In this document: positions 22,600-34,100 of the stretch, in pieces
Position numbering within the stretch: the first letter of the stretch is position 1
Layout: the number at the start of each line of letters is the position of its first letter
Assembly (NCBI GenBank): GCA_027886175.1
Contig: JAJNNQ010000006.1
Location: 2,666,001 to 2,730,000 of the forward strand
Reading direction: 5' to 3'
DNA: 64,000 nucleotides
DNA from: Phylloscopus collybita
Taxonomy: Eukaryota; Chordata; Aves; Passeriformes; Phylloscopidae
Position numbers and translations under genes: made by a program
The notes under the pieces: model-generated
What the model was told of the DNA's origin: nothing
What the model saw: the letters and a program-made list of their open reading frames with translations, nothing else
The model's database searches: none

Positions 22600-25123
22600 A
22601 AATATCATTGTAAAAATAAGCATGTTAATTAAACCTGAGTTTTGCAAATGTGAGTCATCCCATGTGGACACAGTATAATGAATATAGACAGGTAGAGTCT
22701 GCATGCCCTTTTTTTTCTCATTAAGAAAATTAACATTTACATCTTTAAACCCTGCAGCTATTAGTTATTTTTAATGAAATGTGTTGCCATTTCAAAGTTA
22801 AGCTCTTATATGATGCAGTCAGATATTGCTAGGTCAGGGAAGAACTTTGCAAATTAAGTTGCAGAGAACTTGTTTGCCACAGATAATTGATTAAAGTTGT
22901 TACATGGATAATCAATTTACACAGTTAAATAAATAAAAATAAATAACTGCTAAGAAAACCCAGGTCATGCCAGGGTGGTAAAACAAAGCAGTACCCTGGC
23001 CATCCTGGGGCCCAAAGGAGCCATGAATTTGGAAGCAGCAGAGTGAACCTCTTTGTTACCATCTGACAGGGGACCGAGGGACCGTGGGGACTTTTACAAA
23101 GGCGATTTGGACAGTGATGGCTTGCTGCTGGTGTGGGTGAGAGAGGATGGAGGCAAGACTCTCTTTCTCTTTCAAGTGAAGTGACTGGAAGAAATTTTTT
23201 CTACCTTCTCATGCCACTGGTCTCTGGTGCACCCATCTGGTCTTGTCCTGGATTCATTGCATGTGTCAGGTTGTGTACTGATATGTAAACAAAATGCACT
23301 TGGATTTACTCCCAGCTCTCTCACAGATATGTGGCATAGCCTTGAATATGTTCCTTTACCTCCTAGAGGTTCATAAAATGTTCTCAGCTACGGCCTTGCA
23401 AAGGGTGGAGGTAGTGTTACTCTGTTTTAATTAACATCCTGCCAAGCTGTGTGTTCAGAAGTATCTCCGGTCTCTTGTTATTGTACATTACTCCAACAGG
23501 CAAAGGTCACAGCAGGCTGCCAGCCCTGGCTGGATCCCGTTTCCGAAGTGATCTAGCCCCCAAGGGAGGGAGGGAGGAAGGGAGGAGGAAAGTCTTTGGC
23601 ACAGAAGTGAAATTAAACTCTAGGGAGGCAGGAGACCTTGGTGAATTATTTCCTGGGAGCTGCAGCAGAGAGCTGGGGATGGAAGGCTCTCACTTAGGGG
23701 TCACACCCCAAATACACTGTGTACTGTTGTCCTACATGCAGAGATTCAGGCAGGAAATTTGTAGACAGAAGCAATGTTAAGATCTTGTTTTGCAGAGGTG
23801 CCTCTTCATGCTATTCTCTAGCTAGTTGTCCACTGAACCTCCTCTTAGTGTCTGCTGTAGGACTTCTGGAATGTCAAGGTTCTTGAATTTCTTCCAAGTC
23901 CAGTGGACATGTTTTGCATGGAAAAAGAGGACGCATTAAGCCAAGGATCCTCTGCGTATAATGAAATTTCTTATTTAACTGGGGATCATCCTCTCAAACC
24001 TTTCTGTGCTTGCAGCCTCTAGACAGCTTAGTCCTCCTTCATGTGGGTCCCGCTCTCCTGTTTTCCCAAACTCCTTGATTTTTTTGTCTTCTCACTGTGA
24101 GTGGGAGAGGAGTTTTCCAGGTGAAGGGAGGAAGTTGTTGCCCTTTCTTCTTCTTTTTGTGTCTCTCTGTCCCTCTGAGCTCTCTATCATCATGACCTAT
24201 TCTGACACCCCACAAAACTTCTTGCAGAAGCAAATTTAAGTTATCCCGAAGCTATGTTGCTTTAACCACAAAGGAGTATTTCTACACAGAGCATGAACCT
24301 GTGGAAAAAGAGGAGAACTCGTCTGCAGGGACCTTTGTTGTTCTTCAGTGAGTTGCCCCATCCTGAGGGGATGGAGCACAAGGCTGGGGTACAGTGACCA
24401 TCCACAAAGCGGCCAACCTCTGCCAGGACTCACCTGGCAGAAGGCTGCAGCCAGCAGTCAGGGGGGTGAAAGGTTCTGGCAGCTGGGCTGTAAAGATGGG
24501 GCTGCCTAGCAGACATCTGCTGGGACAAATGTAACTCCTGTCACCCAGCATTGGGCCATCCACTTAGAAGAATGGGTAGGAGGCAGCCTCCACTTCTGGC
24601 CTTCAGCACATTCATCTGACGTCAGTTAAGGCAAAGGTGCACAACTTGGAACAGCTTTCAGCTCTGGAAGATGAAGTTGCCACAAATACCTTTGCATTCT
24701 TCAGCAGCATTTGACTATAGCACCACACAGGACTGCTTCCTTACCTCAAATGTGGTGCTGGTGGATCCTCCTTTCTCAAAAAGTACCCTCTAGGCACATC
24801 AGCTAGCCATCCACCACAGTGGGAGCTGACAAGCAAGTGGGGTTTGCCTGCTGCAGGCTGAGTGCTCATGCCTGTGACCCTGAGGATGCTAATGCCCACT
24901 CAAAAATAATTAAAAATTATCAACTGAATGAACCCACTGGCTTCTCACACCCAGGCTAATTGCTTTTCTCAACTTGGTGGCCATTTGCTTCATTTCCATA
25001 GGCATCATAGGCATGAGTGTGAAATCAGCTTTGTGTGTCCAGCAGAAGGGATATGTATCACTGCTGAAGGGGAAACCCAGCTTGAGGGGGAAACCCAGCT
25101 CCAGGGAGCTCCACCTAACCATC
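22600..25123. other. Intergenic, no gene seen
   Basis: 22600-22960 is AT-rich with several TAAT-type motifs and an AP-1-like TGAGTCA near 22650. An MIR-like relic may occur at about 23311-23425 (gtggcatagccttgaatatgt, tacctcctagaggttcataaaatg), which I rate as weak. No open frame has recognisable similarity. Confidence 0.5.
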
Positions 25124-25881
25124 TGTCGTGGATTATGTAACCAAAAAAAAAAAAAAATTATTCTATTTTTCCGTCTGTTGAAACTGGTTGGGGAGATGTT
25201 TTCCTTATCTCATGTATAACCCATTCCTCATAACTCCAGGAGGGAGGGGGGTGGGTGCCTTCTGATAATGGACCAGCTGTTAAAACCAGGTGGGGCAGTG
25301 TTCCTTATCTCTCCCACAACCTGTCCTCTCTCCATGGGGATATCTTCTGCTAATGGGCCATTAAGGCTCACCAATGACTGAAAACATGACATCATCCCAT
25401 TGTGAGATGCTTCACCCAGTGCGGGGGAGGCAACTGTTCCTACCTAGATAAAAACTGAGACTTAGGAACACCACGTAGCCTGTTTTCCACTGGATTCCCA
25501 GAGGAACACCAGACCCATCTCGCCATCACTGGACCCTTTTCTACAGGATCATCTCTACTCCAACAGAACCACCTCTGCCACTCCAGGAGGACTTACTTCG
25601 GACTGCTTCCAACACCCTGACCAACAGGGTGTCAGGTCATAATTCTGACTCCGTCAGTGTTTCTAGGATTTTTTGTTTGTTTGTTTGCTTGGTTTACTTT
25701 GTACTAGTACATTTGTATTCTTAATATTCCTAGTAAAGAACAGTTATTCCTATTCCCAAATCTTTGCCTGAAAGCCCTTAATTGCAAAATTATAATAATT
25801 TGGAGAGAGGGGGGTTGTATTCTCCATTCCAAGGGAAACTCCAGCTTTCCCTGCAGATACCTGTCTTCCTAAACCAAGACA
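25124..25881 (+). mobile_element. Solo LTR, songbird ERVL-like
   Basis: This 758-bp element starts TGTCGTGG and ends AAACCAAGACA (TG...CA). Internal landmarks are a TATA-like agataaaaac near 25447, gacccttttctacaggatcatctc, aacaccctgaccaacagggtgtc, the poly(A)-signal region cctagtaaagaacagttatt, and cttaattgcaaaattataataatttgg. The flanks are ccatc before and tcatc after, a 4-of-5 match to a 5-bp target duplication. No internal retroviral genes are present, so it arose by LTR-LTR recombination. Family assignment is from memory. Confidence 0.85.
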
Positions 25882-25927
25882 TCATCCATTTAAATAAGGA
25901 ATACTAGAACACCTTGTTGTATATAGT

Positions 25928-25971
25928 AGAAGTTACTAGTTCCTTCTAGTAACTAGTTCCTAGTAACTTCT
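25928..25971. repeat. Palindromic segment
   Basis: AGAAGTTACTAG (25928-25939) and CTAGTAACTTCT (25960-25971) are exact reverse complements. The centre (ttctagtaactagttc) repeats the same half-motif. It lies 47 bp after the solo LTR. Confidence 0.85.
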
Positions 25972-27052
25972 CTTTGGTTACTAGTCCACATCCTTCAAGC
26001 TAAATTTGGGCTTAGGTGACAGTTAAAGACTCAATTGGCATTACCAGTAGTGATGCTAAACCTTCAAATTATCAGAAAGGCAATGTTTTCTCCTTGACCA
26101 ACCTTGCAATCGATTAGAAACCTCCAGAGGTTTTATGTTACATATAGGCTGATCTACTTTGTTGGCTGCTGCTCAAAAACACAGTCCTATCTTCCTTCCA
26201 TGCCCTGGGGCCCTCTTCTCTCTCTGCCCCCTTCCTAACCTTTGCTTGACATCTGGATGAGCTAAATGTGCAGCAATCTACCTGATACTTTGGTACATCT
26301 GTCCATGAGCAGATGACTTTCCTGGGTGGTGCTATCAAAGGAGTCAGGGGAAAATGAAGCTGGAACTGGAGAGGATGGACCATGCCCTTAGGTGACAGTG
26401 CACTCACCTGAATTTCTATATCCACAAGGTCTGTGCCTGTGCTTAGGTCAGGTGCATAGTCTGCTATCGTATAAAATGGTGACCTAATCAACACAGTTAT
26501 GGGAGACTAGAGAGGAATTGTGAGAAGAGAATGCAGGTGCCTAGTGTGAGATGTCAGCCTCCCTAGACCCCTGCCCCCCGACCAGCCCTCCTTGTCTGCC
26601 ACAGGAGTGCAGATGCCTGTCATTCATGTAGACCCTACACATTGGCCACAGAAGTCACATCTGTCTGAATCTTCAGCTAAACCCCACCTGGTGTCTCTCT
26701 GCCTTCAGGGTCTGGTCCAAGCAGTATTTTCTGACACATTTTCAACACATTTTGCATGTGTTGAGGACACATGATTAAGCCCCCACCCCAGACATCACAT
26801 CACAGCCACATCCACATCCACTTACAAATGTGAGTGCTGCCACCCTGTTTTAGAAGGAGTCCTGCACCTACAGCATGCACTGCAGGAGCCTCAATCAGGC
26901 ACCTCAGTGATGTTTGACTCCATCTCAGTGCATAAATCATCCTTGAAGGCATTCAAGTAGCACAGGACAGAAGAGCAGGTCAGTGGGAATTTGACTAATT
27001 TTTTGGCTGAAGCACCAGAGGAGGCATCCCTGGGATCTTGTCTCCTTGGTAT
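25972..27052. other. Intergenic, no gene seen
   Basis: No gene, RNA or clear repeat recognised. Confidence 0.5.
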
Positions 27053-27235
27053 GTGTGGTGGGTAGACCTTGGTCAGCACCCAGACCCCTTCCCCATTTCT
27101 CACTCAATCCCTGTCCACAGCAGAACAAGGGGGGAAAGTCAGATGAAAAAAGCTCATGGGTTGAGATAGATCACTTATCCATTACTGTCATGGGTGAAAC
27201 AGACTGGACTTTTGGAAAATTAATTTAAATTAGTG
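27053..27235 (+). mobile_element. Fragment of the same LTR-type repeat as at 11.5 kb
   Basis: The segment reads tgtggtgggtagacc, ccctgtccacagcagaacaa, aaaagctcatgggttgagat, attactgtcatgggtgaaac, ttggaaaattaatttaa, which parallels the start of the 11502 copy and extends it with blocks that copy has lost. It is truncated and diverged. Confidence 0.6.
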
Positions 27236-30070
27236 AGAGTTAAAACAGATTTGGAGGCCTGCCCAAGGTCTCCAGGGTCTCAGATGCAAGCTCACAGTCC
27301 CAGAATATCAGCGGGGCACTCAGGAGACATGTTGCAGCTATGCCTTAATGGCTGTGAAGGTACACCTGGAAAAGAGCCTGTGGGAATTACCCACTTCCAT
27401 GCTTGTCCTAAAAGTACCTGTTTCTCCCCAACAATTGTGGAGGGTGTTGAGGGTGCTTAGCTCCATTGTAAGTGACTACCAGAGATCTCAGCAGGAGCAA
27501 GCTCAAGCTCAGTGTCAGTGCTTTTGTGATGTCTGCTGTTGTAGCCAGTTTGGGCTGTGGAATTAATGCTAGCTCAGTGAAGCAGTGCTGTCTCCTGTCC
27601 TGTGTCTTGGCACCCCCTCCTCATCTCTGCCCTCTGAGCCAGGGAAAGACAGGAGAAAGTAGCTCTTTGTGAGGAGGAGGTTCTGTGGTCATACAGTCTC
27701 ATCATGTGACGTAGGGCTGATGTCACACAGTGCTTGGCGAGTAAATGGAATTTAACTGATAGGATTGTTGCATTAATTTCTGAAGTATGTTAGCAAAAAT
27801 CTCAGTTATGATAACCAAAAACTAAAAGACAAAGCTAGGATGTACACAGTGAAATGGCATCAATGGAGCAAATGTTTCAGCCAAAGGACTTAGCCCAGGA
27901 GCTAACCCTTGGGCTTCCCTCTGCACTCAGCTGCATTTTGGGTGGTATGTGCTCTTATCTGATAGAGCTTGCTTTTAGGCATCTGAAAGTTACAGCAGCC
28001 TAGACTGCTGCCCCTTGCCCTTACAAGAAAAAGGGAGATGAGGAGGTTCAGTGATGCACCTGAACAGTCCCCATTGCCTGGTCAGGCCAAGATGAGAAGC
28101 TCTTAGAAAAAGTCTGTATCTTTCCACTAACCAGAGAGTCCCTGTGAAATGATGGGCTCAGATTTAAATATTAAGTGATATTTAATACAAAAATCCCACA
28201 TTTTACAGTATGTGGGATGCCAGAACAGATCCCAAGCCCCAATGTGACTGTAGCTGCTTGCTGCTGAAAGCTGCTTTGGGAACAGGATCAAGTGACTTTA
28301 TTTTCCTACCATTTCAAGGTTGCCTTTCAATGGGGTGGCCTAAACTCCTGGTCAGGCAGTGAGGACCATCAATCCACTCACAGAAGGGCACAAGCTCTGT
28401 TGCAGGAAACAGCACAAACCCACTGTGATGAACCATCTTTTGTCTGTGGCTACCTCCTGCTGCCAGGGGAGCCTAGGGACCTGCTGTGAAGGTGTTGTAA
28501 CCCAGGCTTTTGAACTAGATGAGAAAGAACCAGCTTATCAGACAGTCCTGCTTTTTTTTTGACAGAGAGTCTTTCCCTCCCTGAGTTCAGTTATGACTAA
28601 TTACTTCCCATGCAGGCGTTGCTGCTCTGCATCACTGGTGATTAGCCAGAAGGGAGGCTACCAGCTTTCCTTCCCAGCACCCATCCTTCAGCCACAACTT
28701 CAGCTCTAAATTTAACCAAGATGACCCTCTGAGTTCATTAGATGCATCACGATTTTTACTACCAGACTTTAGAGGAATCACCAGAAATGCTTACCTGTTT
28801 TCCTGGCCATAGGAGAAATATCATAAACATAGCTTCCCAACTGAGCCTTGCATCAGCCTGATTTAAATTCCCTTCAAGTACAATCTCTGAAACTCTTTGC
28901 CCACCACAAATCTTCACACTGTGGCTTTCATGAAGCCCCAGTTGAGACTCAGACCCCGTGTGCATAAAAACCTGGTCGGGTTCTGCCACTCTTGCTACAT
29001 GGGCTTGAGAAAGCTAGAAGTTGGGGGAGAAAGGGGATTTTTGTTGGTTAAGGGACATACAGGTGAGATAATGTTTTCTACTTACATTTTGAGACACAAA
29101 GCTAAATAAAGCCTCATTTATATCTAAGAAAGTTTTATATTTCCTTGGTGAGTCATATTCTATATATATGTACCATACTAATTAGATAAATAGTTAAAAA
29201 ATTCATGATAAAACCCCAAATCTTTTCCACGTACAGATTTTTTGATTATTGATTTGTATAAAATGTGAAATTATGTAGTCCACATAAGGAGCAGTTCTCC
29301 CTTTTGGAAAACTTCAATCAAATATTACAACTCCCATAGAAGTGTTACTTCTGGTGTAAGCACTTTTTTTGAGCACAGGAAGAAACATTCATGCTTCAGT
29401 GTGTTGCATGAAATGCTGTTCTATACCTGATCTCAGCAGAAGGATTTGAGATCTGCTTTTAGCTTGAAACCCCAATAGGAAGGAATTTCAAAGCTCTGCA
29501 TGTTTTTTTTTTCCAGGACAGTCATTTCAGGGAGGAGAAAAATATGTATCGTAGAAAATATAATCAACATTTTTAATTCCTGTTTTATGCACCTTTCCCT
29601 TGATGTACAAATATATGCACACAAACAAAAGCTACTGCCTTACTAAAGCTTACTTTAGTAAGGCTGCTTTAACAAGGGGTAAGCATTCGAGCACACACCC
29701 ATAGAGCCTGACTCAATGTCTCAGCCAGAGCAGAAAGCAAAGTGCTCAGGTGGCTGTGCTGCAAAGACATCGGCACAGCACGGACATTTCCACTGATGAA
29801 CGGAGCTTCGCTTGCTCCACTAAAATGACACCACTCCCTGCCCATGAAGGATCGAGCTGGAAGAGCTCAGACCAGGCAGGGACAAGCAAAGGCTGGCTCT
29901 GTCACCCAAGGCTCCCTCCCACCCAGCATTAAAAGCTTTAGAGCTAAATCTCCAGAGGTATTGCCAGAGACCAATGATGGGCACTGCTAAAAGTAGCTCC
30001 TTCCCACTGCATTTCCCAGCACAAAATACTTTCGCTGACCTCTATGCTCCGAAGCACGAAATCCATGAAC
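27236..30070. other. Intergenic, downstream of PCDH8
   Basis: No gene recognised. Two small hairpins occur at 28164-28185 and 28193-28218, and a perfect 12-bp inverted repeat at 29637-29664. Confidence 0.55.
29637..29664. repeat. Perfect 12-bp inverted repeat, 4-nt loop
   Basis: GCCTTACTAAAG (29637-29648) and CTTTAGTAAGGC (29653-29664) flank CTTA. It lies about 400 bp beyond the predicted PCDH8 polyadenylation site. Confidence 0.9.
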
Positions 30071-30074
30071 AGAA

Positions 30075-30736
30075 CCCTCTGAACATCACAAAACCTTTAT
30101 TAGTGTTTATCAGTGATACAGATTACAGGAACCAAAGGCAATTAAATAACACTTAAGTTGACCACAGACTCAAGAAATACAAGTCACATTTGGCAAGGCA
30201 AACTTCTCAGTACACTGGGTTGCTTAGGTTATTATTATACCATGAAAGAGGAATTTCCCTTACAAGATTCTACATATTCAGGATATTATTATTATTATTA
30301 ATTGTTATTACTGTGTCTTTCAGACAGCTCCTTTGGCAAGAATTCCCATTTTTAAGTATTTATTATATAAAAATATAACATTTTCATTATGTACAAACAT
30401 TACATTACACAATGTACAGGTTAAAAACACTACAAAAAATGGCAGGCCATGGGTAAACCAAAAACAAAAGAAAAACCCCCAATGTAGAAAACATGAAAAG
30501 AAATTTAAATACTGCACATTTCATAAAAATTACATTAACTACAAACAATTTGTTTTTGTTTGCAAATATCAAACAGTACTGATCTGATTGGAAATCTTTC
30601 CCAAACGGCTTCATTTTTAAGGCACATCTTGCATATTTACACATACACACTGGATCTGGTCAATAACTTAAAGGCTCTTGGGAGTGACCTAGTTGTGTGC
30701 GCAGGGAGGGGTGCACTGGAGGGGGAGCACGCTGGG
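30075..30736 (-). other. PCDH8: PCDH8 3' UTR
   Basis: The 3' UTR is about 660 nt and AT-rich after the stop codon. Polyadenylation hexamers AATAAA lie on the minus strand at 30101-30096 (distal, followed by a GT-rich stretch) and 30364-30359 (proximal). An (ATT)n run lies near 30282-30300. Two Pumilio-type elements TGTANATA occur at 30641-30634 and 30395-30388. The cleavage position is inferred. Confidence 0.7.
30096..30101 (-). terminator. PCDH8: PCDH8 distal polyadenylation signal
   Basis: The minus strand reads AATAAA followed by GGTTTTGTGATG, a GT-rich downstream element. Cleavage is expected around 30070-30085. Confidence 0.65.
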
Positions 30737-31110
30737 CTACGCCTTCTCAGTCGTCTCGGTCTGGGGGCCCAGGTATCTAGTTGAGGGGGCTGGGAAAAGG
30801 GGCACCCCGATCTCCTGAAGGTCGGGGAGCCGTGCGGGGCGCGGTGGGGAGAGGAGCGTGATCGTCCGGTCAAAGTCCCTGTGCAGCACCTTCTCATAGA
30901 CGCTCTGAAGCCCGACTGTTTTGGGCAGCTGGGCTTGATAAAAGTTGTCCCTGCGAAGGGGATCCCTGGGCAAGGATGTGCTCTTGCAGAAGGTGGAGAG
31001 GGGTGCTGAAGGATGTGGAGAGGGGTGAGGGTTGGCTCGGCCACAGGAGGGGCTCCAGCAGCGGTCGGAGTGCCCCAGGATCTTGCACTCAGCAGTGCAT
31101 GCCCACAGAC
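30737..31110 (-). CDS. PCDH8: PCDH8 exon 3 (C-terminus)
   Basis: This exon has acceptor ctctctctag ending 31111. It completes the split glycine codon and encodes [18 protein letters not shown], then [34 protein letters not shown] and [18 protein letters not shown], ending TTEKA with stop TAG at 30739-30737. These blocks match the mammalian PCDH8 C-terminus closely. Confidence 0.94.
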
Positions 31111-34100
31111 CTAGAGAGAGATAGGGGAGGAGAAACCTGTCGTTACTGCAGGAATAAATCCCCACTGCTCACAATCCTCAGAGTTACCAGTCACAGGATG
31201 ATTTACTGCACCGACGGTAGGAGTGGGGAGGTAATGCTTTACGGCACAACAAAAGCCCATGCTTGGTTAGGTAATGTTGTTTTGTTAGGGATGCTCCTCA
31301 CAATTCTAACTTTAAGGGAACCATTTTTGGGAAGAAAATCCAATCCTACAGCACTTCCAGCATATGCTAATTTGTGCTGGGCTCTCTGCACAGAGAGGAA
31401 CCAACATCTAACAGCCTGCTACAAGGAGATGGGCAGTTTGTGCCATGCAGTGTCTGGCTTCCCCTTCCTGCTGCCCTGACTGATCACTGTGCCCCATGGA
31501 TGGGTCCCTTCATCCACCTCCCCATCCACCCACCTTTCTGTCTGAGGTCCAGTGGGGAGCTGGGGTAGAGCCCTTACCATTCTGCATGTGCGTGATGAGA
31601 TCTTTCTTCAGGGCATCTCCGCTGATATCCGAGTCGCTGTCATTAAAATCACTGTCGCCTTTGCCGCTGTCTTTGCCACTGAACTTCTCTGCCTCCCGGC
31701 CAGAAATGGTGTTGAAGGAGTGTCCTTTCCAAATGGCCACGGGGGGAGCAGGCTCTTTGTTGTAGCTCGGAGTGGCAGCAAAACCCGGCTGGTGGGGAGG
31801 AAAACCAAAGGAGACATGAGAAAGGAAAGTGGTGAAAGGCAAACCAACATTAACTGCACTTCTGCAGTTCACATCCTCCAAGACACCCCCCGCCCTCTGC
31901 CCCACTTCCCTGTGGCAGGACCTTACCTCCCCACTCTGTCCCCTCAGCCTCTTCTGACCCTCGTAGAGACAAGTGCTGTCGCTGCCGCTCTCGGTGGTGG
32001 ATATCTCTTCAGCAGCTGGAGAGGGGTCAGGGCTGGTGAAAGAGGTTTTGCTGGGAAAAGTTCGTACCTCAAACATGTTCCCCCTCTGGCTGCCCTCCTC
32101 CTGATGGCCCTTCTCCAGGTGGGAGATGTCTATTTGGTCCTTCAAGGCAGTGTTGTTTTTGATGTTGTTCCCCTTCTTGCGCCTGTTGCAGGTGGTGGCG
32201 ATAGTGATTATAGCCACCAGGAGAAGGGTGCAGCTGCCTGCCAGGACAATGATCACAATCAGAGGGATGTCCCACTGCAAGGCCTTTCCTTCCCAGGAGC
32301 TGGGCTTGGCTATGTCTTGGATACTGGATGGCGCAGTGGCAGTCACCAGGAAGTTGACTGTGGCAGTTGTGGCCAGTGGAGGTCTGCCATTGTCTGTCAC
32401 AGTGAGGATGACCTTGAATATCTGTCCCAGCTCTTCAGAGAGGTCACCCCTCAGCACAATGTCCCCAGTACTTGGGTTGATGGTGAAAAGGTCCTGCTGG
32501 GACTCTTCCAGGAAGGCAAAGGTGAGCTCAGCATTGGCCCCATCATCTGCATCTCGAGCTTTGATTTGGGCCACCAGGGAGTCACGGGAGGTCTTGCTGG
32601 ACACACCGATTTCCACAGTCCCATTGGTGAGCACCGGGTGGATGATGACGGGAGGGTTGTCGTTCTGGTCCACCATTCTCACTTTGACAACGGTGCTGCT
32701 GGAGAGCTGTGGGGAGCCACCATCAGTGGCCTGGATCCTGAGATCCAACTGCTTGAGGATCTCGTAGTTGAATGTCCTGAGGGCATAGATGGCCCCGGTG
32801 GCAGGGTCCACCGAGACATAGGTGGAGATGGGAGCCCCCATGACCTGCGTTTCCAGGAGCCGGTAGGTGACCTTACCATTGTGGCCAAGATCAGGGTCAC
32901 GAGCCACCACTGTGGTGATATAGGCACCTGGGGGGTTGTTCTCTGGTACAGCCACCTCGTACAGGGGCTTGGCGAAGAGCGGCGCGTTGTCGTTCTCATC
33001 GCTCACCCGTACTGTGTACTGGCGGACAGTCTTGAAGGGCGGCGAGCCCAGGTCCTCAGCCACCACGGTGAGGTTGTACTCAGGGATGCGCTCGCGGTCC
33101 AGCGCCGCCGTGGTGACGATCATGTAGCTGTCCTCATAGGCTCGCTGCAGGGCGAAGTGGTCGTGGCCACGCAGGCTGCAGCGCACCTGCCCGTTGGCAC
33201 CCGAGTCGCGGTCTGTGGCGCTGACGAGGGCCACGAAGCTCTCACTGGCTGCCGCCTCACTGACGTAGGCCACGCCAGCAGCACTGGCAGCGCCACGGAG
33301 GGCGCTGATGCTGATGCGCGGAGCGTTGTCGTTGACGTCGGTGAGGCGCACGACAACGGTGCAGGTGGCAGCACGGGGGCTGGCACCGCGGTCCTGGGCA
33401 CGCACGTCCAGCTCGTAGGTGCGGGTGCGCTCGTAGTCCACGGCAGCCTCCAGTGTGAGGTGGCCTGAGCGCGGGTCGAGGCGGAAGAGCCGCCGTGCCT
33501 CAGGGGGCACCTGGCTGCTGAAGGCATAGACCACCTCACCATTGGGGCCCTCATCAGGGTCAGCAGCATCCAGATCGAGCAGCAGGGAGCCAGGCGGCGC
33601 ATCCTCGGGCAACTCCACCGTCACTGAGCTCTGGGCAAAGGTTGGACTGTTGTCATTGGCATCGAGGACGCGGACGTGCACGGTGGCTGTGCCCGAGCGT
33701 GCTGGACTGCCACCATCCTTGGCTACCAGCTCCAGGGTGTAGGAGGGCTGGCGCTCGCGGTCCAGTTCCTGGAGCAGCACCAGGTCGGCACAGCGTGCCC
33801 CATCTGCCCGTGTCTGCGCCTCCACACCGAAGTGGCTGTTGAGGGAGACCTGGAAGCTCTGGATGGAGTTGGAGCCCACGTCCTCATCCACAGCCACCTC
33901 CAGTGGGAGGCGAGTGCCGGGTGCAGCACTCTCCGACACCTCCAGCGCCATCTGGGCATGGGGGAAGCGCGGTGCATTGTCATTGATGTCACGCACCTCC
34001 AGCTCCACGTGGACCAGGCGGTAGCGCTCCCGCCAGCAGCTCACCACGTCGAAGGCCAGGACACACTGGGGGGCTTGGCCGCACAGCCGCTCCCGGTCCA

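Noticed and set aside
31552..33468. 638-codon open frame on the plus strand antisense to PCDH8
   Set aside because: It lies wholly opposite PCDH8 exon 1 and crosses its introns. The long frame follows from GC-rich codon bias of cadherin repeats and has no recognisable domain.
33494..33515. CTCF-like core (CTCAGGGGGCAC) within PCDH8 exon 1
   Set aside because: Several informative positions outside the core do not match, and the sequence is constrained by the encoded EC3 residues.
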